Positions 6,029-7,050 of a stretch of DNA of 7,050 bases are shown one piece after another. The stretch comes from an uncultured Verrucomicrobiota bacterium (GTDB taxonomy: Bacteria > Verrucomicrobiota > Verrucomicrobiia > Limisphaerales > UBA9464). The stretch's first letter is position 1. Every line of letters begins with the position of its first letter. The notes under the pieces are model-generated. The model saw nothing but the letters and a program-made list of their open reading frames with translations. It was not told where the DNA came from and made no database searches. Where the stretch lies: positions 1 through 7,050 of the forward strand of contig CAIYFP010000577.1 of the NCBI GenBank assembly GCA_903925515.1. Direction: 5' to 3'. The position numbers were made by a program, and so were the translations under genes.

Positions 6029-6259
6029 ATGATCGAGCCGGAGGACGTCGTTTCGGGCGAGTGGGCCGAGTGGTACCGGCTCACGCCCATGGAACGGTGG
6101 CTGGAGTCGGAGAAGTTGTGGGAACACTACCTCGCGATGGGGGGCTCGCTTGATCCCGAACCCGATACGCAAAGCCCTTTCCATGATCCGGAGGCGCGAT
6201 GTACGCGCCCTGTTGATGGGCGGGCAGGCCTGCGTGTTGTACGGCGCGGCCCAGTTTAG
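6029..6259 (+). CDS. Small Trp-rich protein, partner of the second nucleotidyltransferase
   Basis: This 76-residue protein starts 32 bases after the preceding gene. The N-terminal half is acidic and Trp-rich, with W12, W15, W24 and W31 in the stretch EWAEWYRLTPMERW and SEKLWEHYL, probably one or two helices. A conserved-looking GGSLDPEPDTQSPFHDPEA (38-56) and an Arg-rich tail DGRAGLRVVRRGPV (63-76) follow. I remember an unnamed bacterial family with 'SLDPEPDTQSPF' and 'DGRxGxRVxRR' that precedes a nucleotidyltransferase with an LMGGQACVxYGA motif, exactly as here, but could not check this. No Shine-Dalgarno site is at useful distance. The last 77-110 bases are also read in another frame by the next gene. 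Its role is probably as a partner, possibly antitoxin-like, of that protein; no catalytic motif is visible. Confidence 0.75.
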   Translation: MIEPEDVVSGEWAEWYRLTPMERWLESEKLWEHYLAMGGSLDPEPDTQSPFHDPEARCTRPVDGRAGLRVVRRGPV

Positions 6260-6911
6260 CCGGGGCCTCGACCTCGCCGTGCTCGCAGATGCCTCCAACC
6301 TCGCCCGCATTCGCGATGCCATGCAGGACCTCGGCGCGGAGGTGGTCGCGGTGCCGCCGTTCGACGCCGTCTTCCTCGAACGCGGCCATGCCGTGCACTT
6401 CCGCTGCAACCACCCCGAAGCGGCAGGACTCCGCGTGGACGTCATGGCCCGCATGCGCGGCGTGGACGCGTTCGCCACGCTCTGGGAACGGCGCACCGTG
6501 CTCGCGACGCCCGATGGCGAGACATGGGACGTCATGGCGCTGGCCGACCTCGTCCGGGCGAAGAAAACCCAACGGGACAAGGATTGGCCCATGATCCGGG
6601 CCTTGGTTGAGGCCGACTACTTCGCGTGCACCGCGGAGCCATCGCCCGACCGCGTGCGCCTCTGGCTTCGGGAGCTGCGGACGACGTCGTTGCTGGTCGA
6701 GGTCGCGTCACGGCATCCGGGGCTCGCGGCCGAGGAGGCCGTGACGAGGCCCTCGCTGGAGGCCGCCATCAAGGCCGACGCGGGCGCCCTTGCGGGTTTC
6801 TTGATGCAGGAAGAGCAGCACGAACGCGCGATGGATGCCGCGTACTGGAAGCCGCTCAAGGCCGAGCTGGAACAGCTTCGCCACGCCCGAACCCCACGCG
6901 CCCCAAACTAA
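6150..6911 (+). CDS. Nucleotidyltransferase-like protein with altered DxD motif (second module)
   Basis: The product is 253 residues from TTG 6150, or 242 from ATG 6183. I favour the TTG because it keeps the first helix (IRKALSMIRRRDVRALLMGG) normally found before the first motif, and a GGGGGG run lies five bases ahead of it. Visible elements are LMGGQACVLYGAAQFSR (22-38), RVDVMARMRG (95-104, with D97 a likely third acidic residue), LADLVRAKKTQRDKDWPMI (131-149), which is the KxxRxKDW-type helix of this family, and a helical C-terminal domain. In the family as I remember it, the residues after FSR are DTD; here they are GLD (39-41). The first metal-binding Asp is therefore Gly and only D41 remains, so catalysis may be weakened or lost. 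The gene overlaps the small upstream gene in a different frame and ends 29 bases before cysN. It is a different subfamily from the first nucleotidyltransferase, not a duplicate. The target is unknown. Confidence 0.85.
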   Translation: MIPNPIRKALSMIRRRDVRALLMGGQACVLYGAAQFSRGLDLAVLADASNLARIRDAMQDLGAEVVAVPPFDAVFLERGHAVHFRCNHPEAAGLRVDVMARMRGVDAFATLWERRTVLATPDGETWDVMALADLVRAKKTQRDKDWPMIRALVEADYFACTAEPSPDRVRLWLRELRTTSLLVEVASRHPGLAAEEAVTRPSLEAAIKADAGALAGFLMQEEQHERAMDAAYWKPLKAELEQLRHARTPRAPN

Positions 6912-6940
6912 CCCCCCAACTTCCCACACACCCTTTTCCC

Positions 6941-7050
6941 ATGGAACGTCCCACCCCAGCGCACCCCGTCGAAATCCTGCGATTCAACACCTGCGGCTCC
7001 GTCGATGACGGCAAGTCCACGCTGATCGGGCGGCTCCTGTACGACTCCAA
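6941..7050 (+). CDS. cysN: Sulfate adenylyltransferase subunit 1 (GTPase), N-terminal fragment
   Basis: The first 36 codons of the GTPase subunit of ATP sulfurylase are present; the gene continues past the right edge. The product is an EF-Tu-like GTPase that couples GTP hydrolysis to APS formation by CysD. The fragment has the Walker A motif GSVDDGKST (19-27) followed by LIGRLLYDS, which is characteristic of CysN. ATG 6941 is the natural start: the leader MERPTPAHPVEILRFNTCGS has the usual length, and no Shine-Dalgarno site is visible in the C-rich 29-base spacer. Whether an APS kinase (CysC) domain is fused at the C-terminus, which would supply PAPS for the PAPS-type CysH, cannot be seen here. 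Confidence 0.95.
   Translation, partial: MERPTPAHPVEILRFNTCGSVDDGKSTLIGRLLYDS

Noticed and set aside
5209..6911. The two nucleotidyltransferase pairs as a tandem duplication
   Set aside because: The two enzymes differ in length and in motif context (VGSFARNF versus LMGGQACV), and the small partners share no visible similarity, so they are separate families.
5200..6940. Insertion sequence or integron carrying the inserted genes
   Set aside because: I found no transposase, integrase, terminal inverted repeats or target-site duplication at either junction.

Overview
The window is GC-rich bacterial DNA, mostly chromosomal housekeeping sequence for sulfate assimilation. Most genes lack a clear Shine-Dalgarno site. 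The variant CysH (STNFRP loop) and the two nucleotidyltransferase families resemble proteins I remember from Verrucomicrobiota and Planctomycetota. The lineage is therefore a tentative inference; no rRNA or other marker gene is present.

Layout. (1) Positions 1-1292 are read from the minus strand. They hold an uncharacterised putative lipoprotein and, 51 bases further along in the same frame, the start of a second small membrane-anchored protein that leaves the window at its left edge. (2) Positions 1293-1805 are a roughly 500-base divergent intergenic region. It contains GC-rich inverted repeats, a 10-base direct repeat and a plausible sigma70-type promoter for the rightward operon. (3) Positions 1806-5199 carry cysI (sulfite reductase hemoprotein), cysH (PAPS reductase type) and cysD (ATP sulfurylase small subunit). 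(4) Positions 5209-6911 hold four genes unrelated to sulfur metabolism: two separate pairs, each a small protein followed by an overlapping minimal nucleotidyltransferase (MNT)-fold protein. (5) From 6941 the start of cysN (ATP sulfurylase GTPase subunit) runs off the right edge.

How the genes work together. CysD and CysN activate sulfate to APS. An APS kinase is not visible but could be fused to CysN beyond the edge. CysH reduces PAPS to sulfite and CysI reduces sulfite to sulfide. All genes from 1806 to the right edge share one strand with short gaps or overlaps, so they could form one transcript driven from about 1746.

The most notable point is that cysD and cysN, whose products form one heteromeric enzyme, are separated by two different toxin-antitoxin-like pairs. 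In the second pair the two reading frames overlap by 77-110 bases, in a stretch where both proteins show family-like sequence. The second nucleotidyltransferase also appears to have lost the first Asp of its DxD metal-binding motif.
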